From Actinospineispora spinosispora DSM 44797 (GTDB lineage: Bacteria; Actinomycetota; Actinomycetes; Mycobacteriales; Pseudonocardiaceae): a stretch of 64,000 nucleotides of DNA. The translations under genes and the position numbers were made by a program. How positions within the stretch are numbered: position 1 is the stretch's first letter; the number at the start of each line of letters is the position of its first letter. This document shows, one piece after another, positions 55,328 to 62,137 of the stretch. Where the stretch lies: NCBI RefSeq assembly GCF_000429025.1, contig NZ_AUBB01000025.1:124001-188000 (forward strand), in the 5' to 3' direction. The notes below the pieces were generated by a model. That model searched no databases and was not told the DNA's origin. It saw only the letters and a list, made by a program, of their open reading frames with translations.

Positions 55328-55473
55328 CTCGTCGGGGCATGTCCGACGGGCCTTCCGTCGAGTCCACCGGGGAGTATCTCACTCCCTCGGGGGAACTTTG
55401 ACACCGACGGGCGACGAAAGTAGTAATCAATACCGCACCCTTGCCCTGAACAGGGGTCACCCGTACGGGAAGG

Positions 55474-56412
55474 TCAAGATTTGGCGGTGCGAAGCTTGGC
55501 GAGACGAGTCGTCGTCGGCCAACGGACATCACTGGCCCAGCCGAACTTCTCGAAGATCCAGATGAGCCGAGCCGACACGTCGATCTGACCGCGCAGCACA
55601 CCGTGGCGGGCACACGTCGGGTCCGCGTGATGCAGGTTGTGCCAGGACTCGCCCATGCTCAGGATCGCCAGCGGCCAGAAGTTGCGCGACTTGTCCCGCG
55701 ACGCGAACGGACGCTTGCCGATCATGTGACAGATCGAGTTGATCGACCAGGTCACGTGGTGCAGGATGCCCATCCGGACCAGACCGCCCCAGAAGAAACC
55801 GGTCAGCGCACCCCACCACGACCAGGTGAGCAAACCGCCGATGACGGCCGGCAGCACCAGGCTCGCCACCACCAACCAGGCGAAACTATTGCTCACCCGC
55901 ATGATCGCGCGGTCCGCCAGCAGGTCCGGCACGAAGCGACGCTCGTTGGTCTCGCTCTTCTCGAACAGCCAGCCGAAGTGCGCGTGCACGAAACCCTTCG
56001 CCACCGCGAGCGGCGAGGTCCCGAAGGCCCACGGCGAATGCGGGTCGCCGTCCTTGTCCGAATACGCATGGTGGCGGCGATGATCAGCGACCCACCGCAC
56101 CACCGAACCCTGCACCGCGAGCGAACCCGCGATCCCCAGCACGACCCGCAACCAGGTCTGAGCCTTGAACGACTTGTGCGTGAAGTGCCGGTGATAGCCG
56201 ACCGTGATACCCAGGCAGCCGATCGTGTAGAACGCGACCATCATGCCCAGATCGTGGAGATGAACACCCCAGCCCCAGGCCAGTGGCACCGCGGCGAAGA
56301 ACGCGACCATCGGCACGATCACGAACACGTAGATCAGCACGTGCTGCCAGCCGGCGCGTTCGCCTGCCATCATCGGTTCGGGGCCCGCCAGGGCCTCGGC
56401 GGTGCTGGTCAT
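55474..56412 (-). CDS. Acyl-CoA (stearoyl-type) desaturase
   Basis: A 312-residue membrane di-iron desaturase introducing a double bond in fatty acyl-CoA. The three His boxes are GYHRHFTHKSF, DHRRHHAYSDKDGDPHSP and ESWHNLHHADP, with four transmembrane helices. Length and order match the delta-9 DesA3 type of actinobacteria. ATG at 56412. A perfect 22-bp palindrome lies about 60 bp upstream and is the likely operator for a lipid-responsive repressor. Convergent partner genes are none; PIG-L follows downstream on the same strand after a 146-bp gap. Confidence 0.95.
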   Translation of the reverse strand: MTSTAEALAGPEPMMAGERAGWQHVLIYVFVIVPMVAFFAAVPLAWGWGVHLHDLGMMVAFYTIGCLGITVGYHRHFTHKSFKAQTWLRVVLGIAGSLAVQGSVVRWVADHRRHHAYSDKDGDPHSPWAFGTSPLAVAKGFVHAHFGWLFEKSETNERRFVPDLLADRAIMRVSNSFAWLVVASLVLPAVIGGLLTWSWWGALTGFFWGGLVRMGILHHVTWSINSICHMIGKRPFASRDKSRNFWPLAILSMGESWHNLHHADPTCARHGVLRGQIDVSARLIWIFEKFGWASDVRWPTTTRLAKLRTAKS

Positions 56413-56469
56413 CGATAAGTCACCTCAGAGGTCGGGTGCGCATCGGTCGAACGGACGGTTCCGCGACCG

Positions 56470-56491
56470 TAACCTACGCAAGCGTAGGTTA
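56470..56491 (-). promoter_or_regulatory. 22-bp palindromic operator upstream of the desaturase
   Basis: Perfect inverted repeat: TAACCTACGC, AA, GCGTAGGTTA. It is 58–79 bp upstream of the desaturase ATG and overlaps the expected promoter. The shape is that of a TetR-family operator. Which regulator binds is unknown, and none is encoded nearby. Confidence 0.75.
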
Positions 56492-56608
56492 GGTGGAGCC
56501 AACCCTCCACCCCCAGCACGTGAAGTTTCGGCGTGTCTTGAGATGTCCGGTGTGTCGCCCGCCCCCGAACAGACCCCGAGCGGCCCATGGGAACATGGGT
56601 GAGCACGA

Positions 56609-56679
56609 TCCGCCGTGGTGTAATGGCAGCACCTCAGATTTTGGTTCTGATGGTTCAGGTTCGAATCCTGGCGGCGGAG
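56609..56679 (+). tRNA. tRNA-Gln (anticodon TTG)
   Basis: A 71-nt cloverleaf. Acceptor TCCGCCG pairs with CGGCGGA followed by discriminator G; D arm GTG..CAC; anticodon stem TCAGA/TCTGA with loop TTTTGGT, reading anticodon TTG; T arm around TTCGAAT. CCA is not encoded. In actinobacteria this tRNA is first charged with Glu and then amidated by GatCAB, since GlnRS is absent. Confidence 0.95.
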
Positions 56680-56685
56680 CTGGCT

Positions 56686-56915
56686 TTCCGGCGGGCCTTC
56701 GCGCGTCGAAAGTTTCCGGTCGGGACCCCTCATCGGCTTCGCCTCGAGGGGCCCGCGACCGGAAACTTGGGCGGCTACGCCGTTCGCTTCGCTCCGGCTT
56801 CGCTGCCCTCGCTTGACGCGCGCTTGTCTGGTCGCGTTCTGCTTCGCCTGTTGCGTTCTTTGCAGTGCTTCGCACTGAACCCCCTGCGGGGAGACTCGCG
56901 GAGCGCGACCCTCGC
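56686..56915 (+). repeat. Structured repeat family C, copy 3
   Basis: Directly after tRNA-Gln. A nested hairpin at 56710–56768 has outer stem AAGTTTCCGGTC/GACCGGAAACTT, inner CCCCTC/GAGGGG and a CTTCG-containing loop. Then come TTCG stem-loops, GACGCGCGCTTG, TTCGCACTG and CTGCGGGGAGACTCGCGGAGC, the last shared with copy 1. The first hairpin may also terminate the tRNA transcript. This opens a 680-bp noncoding stretch (56680–57360) that further holds A copy 3 and B copy 2. Confidence 0.65.
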
Positions 56916-56956
56916 CCACCTCGCCCACGTCGCGCACTTCGCAGAGGTTCTGGCGC

Positions 56957-57026
56957 ACCTCGCAGAGGCTCGTGTCGTGTCGCAGATGTTGGAACATCTG
57001 CGACACGACACGAAGCTCTGCGAAGT
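56957..57026. repeat. Family A palindromic repeat, copy 3
   Basis: Starts ACCTCGCAGA and ends GCTCTGCGAAGT. Central perfect 19-bp arms GTGTCGTGTCGCAGATGTT and its complement are separated by GG. Compared with copies 1 and 2, several stem positions differ on both sides so pairing is kept. A half copy (CACTTCGCAGAGG) lies just before it. Confidence 0.85.
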
Positions 57027-57116
57027 CACCCGAACCCCTGCCCCTCCCGGGGCGCACTGCAGCCGGTGGGACGCGGCGCAGCCGTGGCCGCCTGTGGGCG
57101 CGCACAGCTCCCCCGT

Positions 57117-57272
57117 CCCCGCGATCCTGGCCCGCACTTGGCGTGGTCGGGCGGTGTCAACCCTGAAACCTCGCCCCCGAACTACGTGCAACCAGGAGCG
57201 AGTGCGAGGCCGGCGAAGCCGGGGGTTGATACCGCCCGCCCACGCCAAGACACTGGATGGCCAGCGGGGACA
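57117..57272. repeat. Family B MITE-like element, copy 2
   Basis: Near-identical to 13400–13556. Terminal inverted repeats are at 57137–57163 and 57223–57249. The few differences (for example CCCGTGC against CTACGTGC in the interior) lie outside the stems or as single changes. It is 91 bp after family A copy 3, as copy 1 is 92 bp after its A copy. Confidence 0.85.
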
Positions 57273-57360
57273 CCCCAGTGCACCCAGACCTGACCGCGGC
57301 GACACCCCAAGCCAGCGGGGACACCCCAGACACCCGCGAGACACCCCGGGAACCCGCGAG

Positions 57361-57801
57361 TCACATATCCAGAAGCCGCGAAGGTTCCGCCACCTGGGCA
57401 GGCACCGGGCGGCTGGTCATCCGGATCTGCGTCCCGGTCGCGGTGCCCTGGACCTCCATCGACTCGGTGCAGGCGCGCATCAGCGGCAGACCCCTGCGGC
57501 GGTTCTCGTGCCACGCGGGCGGCGGGCGCCACGAACCGTGGTCGTCGACCGTCACCACCACCCGGCGGCCGCCATCTCCGTCGGTCACGCATTCGGCGCC
57601 GACGATCACCTCACCGACGCTGCCGGGCGGATAGGCGTGGTCGGTCACGTTGGACACCGCCTCGCTCACCGCCAACAACAGGTCGTCCGTCTCCTCCGAA
57701 GGCCAGTCCAGCTCGCCGAGCCAGCCACGGAACAAGCGGCGCACGATCGAGGGCGCGACGGCATCCGCCGTCAGCACCTCGTGCACAGCCTCAGTCATCA
57801 T
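57361..57801 (-). CDS. Anti-sigma factor / ATP-binding Ser kinase (RsbW-like)
   Basis: A 146-residue HATPase_c_2 protein. N box SEAVSNVTDHAY with Glu47 and Asn51, G1 box VTVDDHGSWRPPP, and G2-like RRRGLPLMRACTESMEVQ. RsbW-type proteins bind and silence an alternative sigma factor and phosphorylate a STAS antagonist; the adjacent STAS gene fits that role. No sigma-factor gene lies nearby, so its target is elsewhere. ATGATG start after GGGGGAAGG. Confidence 0.9.
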   Translation of the reverse strand: MMTEAVHEVLTADAVAPSIVRRLFRGWLGELDWPSEETDDLLLAVSEAVSNVTDHAYPPGSVGEVIVGAECVTDGDGGRRVVVTVDDHGSWRPPPAWHENRRRGLPLMRACTESMEVQGTATGTQIRMTSRPVPAQVAEPSRLLDM

Positions 57802-57853
57802 GCGCAGCCTTCCCCCGCGGACACAGGGGGATACCCGTTCGGGCCGCGTTCAG

Positions 57854-58225
57854 TCACGCGGGAAGCGCATCGTCGAGTGAGTCGTACAGATCGAGCTCAC
57901 GGTCCAGCCCGGACAGCATGATCGGGCGGACGACCGGCCGCTGCGAGTCGACCACGACACGCAGACCTTTGTCGTTCGCCTCGGCCTCGGCGGCGATCTC
58001 GACCAGGGCACGCAGGCCCAGAGAGCCGAGGAACTCGACGTCGGTCAGGTCGAGTACAAGGGTGTCCGCCTCGGGGCTGCGCACGGATTCGGCCAGCGTC
58101 TCACGCAGCCTCGGCACGGTGAGCACGTCCAGCTCACCGGTCGCGACCACCACGATGGCGCCCGCGCGCACGCTGCACCCCAAGGTGAGCAGCTGCTCGG
58201 ACGGCCGGGACGTTCCGTCGGACAC
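57854..58225 (-). CDS. STAS-domain anti-sigma factor antagonist
   Basis: A 123-residue STAS protein with core IVVVATGELDVLTVPRLRETL, VLDLTDVEFLGSLGLRALVE, where Ser68 in FLGSLGL is the expected phosphorylation site, and a C-terminal DRELDLYDSLDDAL. Expected to be phosphorylated by the RsbW-like kinase encoded 52 bp downstream and, when unphosphorylated, to release its sigma factor. GTG at 58225 preferred; a TTG at 58240 would add five residues. Confidence 0.9.
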   Translation of the reverse strand: MSDGTSRPSEQLLTLGCSVRAGAIVVVATGELDVLTVPRLRETLAESVRSPEADTLVLDLTDVEFLGSLGLRALVEIAAEAEANDKGLRVVVDSQRPVVRPIMLSGLDRELDLYDSLDDALPA

Positions 58226-58276
58226 GCCGAAACGGTACAACGTCGCGGCACCCGGCCGCCCGAGAGCAGGTACCTA

Positions 58277-58939
58277 CTACTGGGGCCGGGTCAGGAACAG
58301 CACCTCGGTGCAGATCGGCTGGAACCCGCTGGCGATCGCGATGCGGGTCACCCGGTGATCGTGCAGCGGGGTCGAACCGAACAACGTGGCGCCGGTCGGG
58401 ATGACCGTCTTCGCCGCGGCGAGCAGCTCACGACCGACCCGGCCACCAGGGCCCTCGTCGACCCGGAAGAACACATCCCAGCGCCCACCGGGCCCACGGC
58501 CGACCGCGAACGCCCCCGCTGCACCGGGGCTGGAGTACTGGAAGCAGCGAATGTCGGTGCGATAAGCCGCCCAGCCGGAATCCGGCTCGCCATTCTCCTC
58601 GATCTTCCCGTTCAGATAGGCGGACCTCGGCGGCGCCGCACAAGTCATGCTGGCATAGACGGCCGGGTTACCCAGGCGCTCGGTCACCGCACCGATCAAC
58701 TTACCGAGACCGGTCGACGGGTCACTACCGCCTAGCCCGACCCGGTCGACGTACTGCTCGTCCAGCCAGTTCTGCTCGACGTCGGCGGCAACGATCACGT
58801 GGTGGGCGAAGAAGGCCATCATGTCGCACGGGCCGTCCAACGCACCCACCGCCACGGCCCTGCCGTCCGCCGGCGGAAACACACCCCGTGCCGCGTCGGA
58901 CAGCGCCGTGTTCAAAGCATGGTCAGTTGCTGTTGTCAT
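58277..58939 (-). CDS. Unrecognised protein with a GNAT-like C-terminus
   Basis: A 220-residue soluble protein. The last ~90 residues (WDVFFRVDEGPGGRVGRELLAAAK and HDHRVTRIAIASGFQPICTEVLFL) resemble the acetyl-CoA-binding half of GNAT acetyltransferases, but no canonical QxxGxG is present. The N-terminal ~120 residues (DMMAFFAHHVIVAADVEQNWLDEQYVDRVGLG) match nothing I recognise. GGAGG lies 10 bp before the ATG. Same strand as the STAS and anti-sigma genes and 50 bp upstream of them, so it may belong to that signalling group. Confidence 0.7.
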   Translation of the reverse strand: MTTATDHALNTALSDAARGVFPPADGRAVAVGALDGPCDMMAFFAHHVIVAADVEQNWLDEQYVDRVGLGGSDPSTGLGKLIGAVTERLGNPAVYASMTCAAPPRSAYLNGKIEENGEPDSGWAAYRTDIRCFQYSSPGAAGAFAVGRGPGGRWDVFFRVDEGPGGRVGRELLAAAKTVIPTGATLFGSTPLHDHRVTRIAIASGFQPICTEVLFLTRPQ

Positions 58940-58964
58940 CGGAACTCATACCTCCTTGCTCAAC

Positions 58965-58993
58965 GGCGCCTGACCCGAAACGGGTCAGGCGCC
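58965..58993 (-). terminator. Strong hairpin in the leader of the GNAT-like gene
   Basis: A perfect 13-bp stem GGCGCCTGACCCG / CGGGTCAGGCGCC closed by AAA. It lies 26 bp upstream of the GNAT-like ATG and about 150 bp after the DUF4142 stop. It could terminate the upstream transcript or act as a leader structure. Confidence 0.6.
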
Positions 58994-59097
58994 GGTCCTC
59001 CCCGGAGCACTGCACTGAAGCTATGAATCTTGTCACACTCGAACGACTCAAGGTGGACCGTTCGGCGTTTTTCTCTGTCTATCCCCCGCAAGTATGA

Positions 59098-59127
59098 GTT
59101 ATATAGCTTGACAGGTTACTGTTTGTC
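59098..59127 (-). promoter_or_regulatory. AT-rich candidate promoter for the GNAT-like/STAS/anti-sigma group
   Basis: On the minus strand TATAAC (59103–59098) is a good -10, with GACAAA about 18 bp upstream as a weak -35. The region 59090–59130 is unusually AT-rich for this genome (ATATAGCTTGACAGG on the plus strand). It also carries a TGACA..TGTCA inverted pair. Low-confidence call. Confidence 0.35.
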
Positions 59128-59141
59128 ATTCCTGTGACGAA

Positions 59142-60182
59142 TTACCACCCTCGGCCGCCCCGGGCCTTCCCGAGCTTCGGCGGACGGCGGTCCCTGCTGG
59201 TCCGTTTCGGTGTGCTCCGCCTCGGCGCGGGCGCCGGTGCCGCCGGGGAGCCCGAGCGCTGCGCGGGCACCTTCGGCCGGGCCTGCTCCTCCTCGGGGGA
59301 GCTCAGCACGGCGATGAGCTCGGCGGTCGTCACCATCCGTTCCTTGAACTCCCGCCGTTCCCGCGCGGACCGCAGCGCACGGTCCTTCGCCGCGCTCGCC
59401 GCTCCCACCGCCCCGGACGCCATCCGCACCCACCAGCCGCGCCGTGCCGCACCGGCCTTGGTCCGGCCGAGCGCACGCAGCAGAGCCGCTCCGACCACGA
59501 CCGCGACCAGGAACAACACCAGCGTGATCGGCACGTTGTAGCCACCGATCGAGGTCAGTCGCGCGGCGGGAGCGGTGGACGGCGGGAACAGGGCGTAGTC
59601 GACGAGCCCGGTGCTCTCCAGATAGTCCATGTGCCTGCCGATGAACTGGTTCCCCTCGATGGCGAACTGGCGGACCAGCTCGTTCTGGGTCCCCGAACGC
59701 ACCCCCTCGACCAGCGGCATGACCTCGCCGTGGGCGGACCGCACCAGGTTCACGAACAGCTTGTCGTAGTCGGCAGGCGCGGCGTCGGAGATCTCCGTCA
59801 TCCAGATCTTCTGCTGGTCACTGGGCTGGCTGGGCAGCACGACGTTCAGCTTCGCGGCGACCGTGCGCAGCGCCGCATCCAGCTGAGCGTGCTCCACGCC
59901 GAGCTTGCGGCCCACCTCGCGGACGGCGGGGCTGGTCGCGCGTTGCGCCGCCTGCTCACCCGCCGGGCCCTCCCACAGGTTCGCCTGCCGAACCTTGATC
60001 AGCATGTCCCGGTCGGACGGCCCGAGCGGTCCCCACCGGGTGTCCGAGGTTCCGCCGCCGAACAGCGCGGAGAACGACTGCGGTGAGGACGGAGACCGGC
60101 CGGCCAGCACGACCGACACGATGACCGCGAGCAGGACCGAACCGGGCACCGTCCACCGGATGAACCGAAGAGCGGCATTCAT
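59142..60182 (-). CDS. DUF4142 membrane-anchored protein
   Basis: A 346-residue protein with an N-terminal transmembrane or signal segment (PGSVLLAVIVSVVLAG), a helical DUF4142 domain (SDRDMLIKVRQANLWEGPAGEQA ... VGRKLGVEHAQLDAAL, residues ~58–200), a second helix (ITLVLFLVAVVVGAALLRAL) and a ~100-residue basic, Pro-rich cytoplasmic tail. DUF4142 is a ferritin-like four-helix fold, without shown metal binding here. ATG at 60182 after GGGGAAG. Begins 13 bp after the flavoprotein gene, so likely the same redox unit. Confidence 0.87.
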   Translation of the reverse strand: MNAALRFIRWTVPGSVLLAVIVSVVLAGRSPSSPQSFSALFGGGTSDTRWGPLGPSDRDMLIKVRQANLWEGPAGEQAAQRATSPAVREVGRKLGVEHAQLDAALRTVAAKLNVVLPSQPSDQQKIWMTEISDAAPADYDKLFVNLVRSAHGEVMPLVEGVRSGTQNELVRQFAIEGNQFIGRHMDYLESTGLVDYALFPPSTAPAARLTSIGGYNVPITLVLFLVAVVVGAALLRALGRTKAGAARRGWWVRMASGAVGAASAAKDRALRSARERREFKERMVTTAELIAVLSSPEEEQARPKVPAQRSGSPAAPAPAPRRSTPKRTSRDRRPPKLGKARGGRGW

Positions 60183-60195
60183 GTGGACACTTCCC

Positions 60196-61536
60196 CTAAG
60201 CCATGTCGAACAACTCGGTGTGCACCCTGGACGGATCGATGTTGCGGTCGGCCAGGGCTTCGACCACGCCGTTGACCATCCCGGGCGGCCCGCAGACGAA
60301 GTACTCGATCTTGCGGCGACCGGTGCGTTCCGGGAGCAGCTCACCGAGCAGGTCTCGGTCGATCCGCCCCGTCCGACCGCTCCAGTCCGAGGACGGGCGG
60401 CTGACCACCTCGACGACGGTCAGGTTGAGCTTCTCGGTCAGCTCGGCCAGCTCGTCACGGAACAGCAGCTCGGTCTCGGTGCCGGCGCCGGAGATCAGCA
60501 TCACCGGGGTGTCGTCGCCCCGGTGCGCCAGTGTGCGCAGCATGCTCATCATCGGCGTGATCCCGACGCCGGCCGCGATCAGCACCAGTGCCCGGCTGTA
60601 GACGGTGTCGTCCCAGGTGAACGAGCCGTGCGGGCCATCGATCCACACCGGGTCACCGACTTTCAACCTCCCGACCGAGGAGGTGAAGTCACCGACGTCG
60701 CGGATGGTGAACTCGATCGAGCCGCCCGCCTCCGACGTCGGGCACGAGGTGATCGTGAACGGGTGCTCCTCGGCGGTGATCGAGCGCCGCACCCGAATCC
60801 AGGCGAACTGGCCCGGCTCGAAGGCCAGCGTGGACACGTCGAACCCGTGCCGGGGCCGTCTCGGGCCGATGACCAACGTGTGTACGTCCTCGGTCTCGGC
60901 GCGGATCTCCCGCACCTGGTAGGCGGAGCGCTTGTCCAGGCTCGGCCGCCACAGCCAGCGGTAGCTGAGGACACCCAGCAGCGCGGCGGCCAGCAGGCCG
61001 AACGCCACCCGCAGCACCGGGTCGTTGACCAGGTGCTGCAACCGCCAGATGTGCAGCGCGGAGAACACCACGGACGCGGCCGCCAGCACGATGTGCGTCC
61101 AACGCCAGAGCGCGTACCGGCGACCCACCCGACCGCGCAGGCCGGCGAGACCGACGAGCAGGATGAGCGCGACGGTCGCGGCGATCGCGGCCTTGGACGG
61201 CTGCGACCACTGCCGCGGGTCGAACAGCGTCACCGAGTTCGGGTTGGCCGCGAGCACCAGGATCACGTGCACCAGGACCATGAGGGTGACCAGCAGCCCG
61301 AGGCTGCGATGCACGCCGTACACGGCTTCGATGCCGACCGCCCTGGTCAACGACCGCAACCGGGACGGCACCACGGCGGCGCCCACGAGAAGCCCGGTGG
61401 CGAGCAGACCGGACTGCACCGCCAGCTGCGAGGCGATCGGGTTGTCGCTGCCGTTGACCAGGCTCAGCAGGGTAGGGCCGAACAGGACCGCCAGGAAGGT
61501 GGCAGCCCACATCAGCCGTGCCTGACCTGGTCGCAT
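60196..61536 (-). CDS. Ferric-reductase-like transmembrane flavoprotein
   Basis: A 446-residue membrane oxidoreductase. Six transmembrane helices in the first ~210 residues carry heme-ligand His candidates (GVHRSLGLLVTLMVLVHVI and WRWTHIVLAAASVVFSALHIW). The ferredoxin-reductase domain then has FAD motif EHPFTITSCPT, and NAD(P)H motif LIAAGVGITPMMSMLRTL, ending YFVCGPPGMVNGVVEAL. It would move electrons from NAD(P)H across the membrane to an external acceptor. Paired with the DUF4142 gene downstream. Confidence 0.92.
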   Translation of the reverse strand: MRPGQARLMWAATFLAVLFGPTLLSLVNGSDNPIASQLAVQSGLLATGLLVGAAVVPSRLRSLTRAVGIEAVYGVHRSLGLLVTLMVLVHVILVLAANPNSVTLFDPRQWSQPSKAAIAATVALILLVGLAGLRGRVGRRYALWRWTHIVLAAASVVFSALHIWRLQHLVNDPVLRVAFGLLAAALLGVLSYRWLWRPSLDKRSAYQVREIRAETEDVHTLVIGPRRPRHGFDVSTLAFEPGQFAWIRVRRSITAEEHPFTITSCPTSEAGGSIEFTIRDVGDFTSSVGRLKVGDPVWIDGPHGSFTWDDTVYSRALVLIAAGVGITPMMSMLRTLAHRGDDTPVMLISGAGTETELLFRDELAELTEKLNLTVVEVVSRPSSDWSGRTGRIDRDLLGELLPERTGRRKIEYFVCGPPGMVNGVVEALADRNIDPSRVHTELFDMA

Positions 61537-61736
61537 GCCAGCGACTGTATGGAGCGCCCGGAACCTGTCCTCGACAGATGAGAGCGGGGGTCACGCCCGG
61601 TCGACCACTTACCCCGGCAGCGCGCCGAGCGCGCCCCCGAACACCCGTTCGGCCGCACCAGCTGGGCCGAACGGCCCCACCCACCACTCAGGTGTGCGCC
61701 CGCTCACCCCCACTGAACTACTCACCGCACCCCTCC

Positions 61737-61913
61737 CCTCGTGAGTGGCAAGGGCGTCTACCCCGAAGCGGCGCCGAAGGCGTAGGCGCCATCGTGAGTG
61801 GCAAGGGCGTCTACCCCGGAGGGGCGCCGAAGGCGTAGGCGCTCGGAGCACTCACGACACGCTTTTCGTCGTGAGTGATCCGGGCGCCTATAGGCGCCCT
61901 TGCCACTCACGAG
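61737..61913. repeat. Nested family E hairpin array, left
   Basis: Outer arms CTCGTGAGTGGCAAGGGCG (61738–61756) and its complement (61895–61913). Inside is a ~53-bp direct repeat (GTGAGTGGCAAGGGCGTCTACCCCG at 61741 and 61794) and smaller hairpins GCACTCACGACA..TCGTCGTGAGTG and GGGCGCCTATAGGCGCCC. The surrounding 61537–61736 holds no recognisable feature. Confidence 0.8.
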
Positions 61914-62012
61914 TCGACGGCGAAGCCGAGATGCCTTGAAGCCGGGCACGGGCTAAGCCGGGGACGGGGCCGTGGTCCCGACCGCGTGCCAAGAGTGCGC
62001 TGCCTCGGGGTC

Positions 62013-62137
62013 CCTCGTGAGTGATGAGGGCGCCTATAGCCGGACTGGACCCTCACGACGGAAAAGCTGTCGTGAGTGCCCACTCCGGCTACGCCTTCGG
62101 CGCCCCTTCGGGGTAGACGCCCTCATCACTCACGAGG
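62013..62137. repeat. Nested family E hairpin array, right (gltX terminator)
   Basis: Perfect 20-bp outer arms CCTCGTGAGTGATGAGGGCG (62013–62032) and complement (62118–62137) enclose two further inverted pairs (TATAGCCGGA/TCCGGCTA and TCACGACGG/GTCGTGAGTG). The right arm ends at the gltX stop codon. The gap 61537–62137 contains only these arrays and no gene. Confidence 0.8.

Noticed and set aside
56686..56915. Possible second tRNA or small RNA gene after tRNA-Gln
   Set aside because: The hairpins do not form a cloverleaf; the segment matches repeat family C instead.
61737..62137. Possible CRISPR array in the 61.7–62.1 kb repeats
   Set aside because: Repeats are palindromic, nested and of unequal spacing, with no regular spacers and no cas genes in the window.
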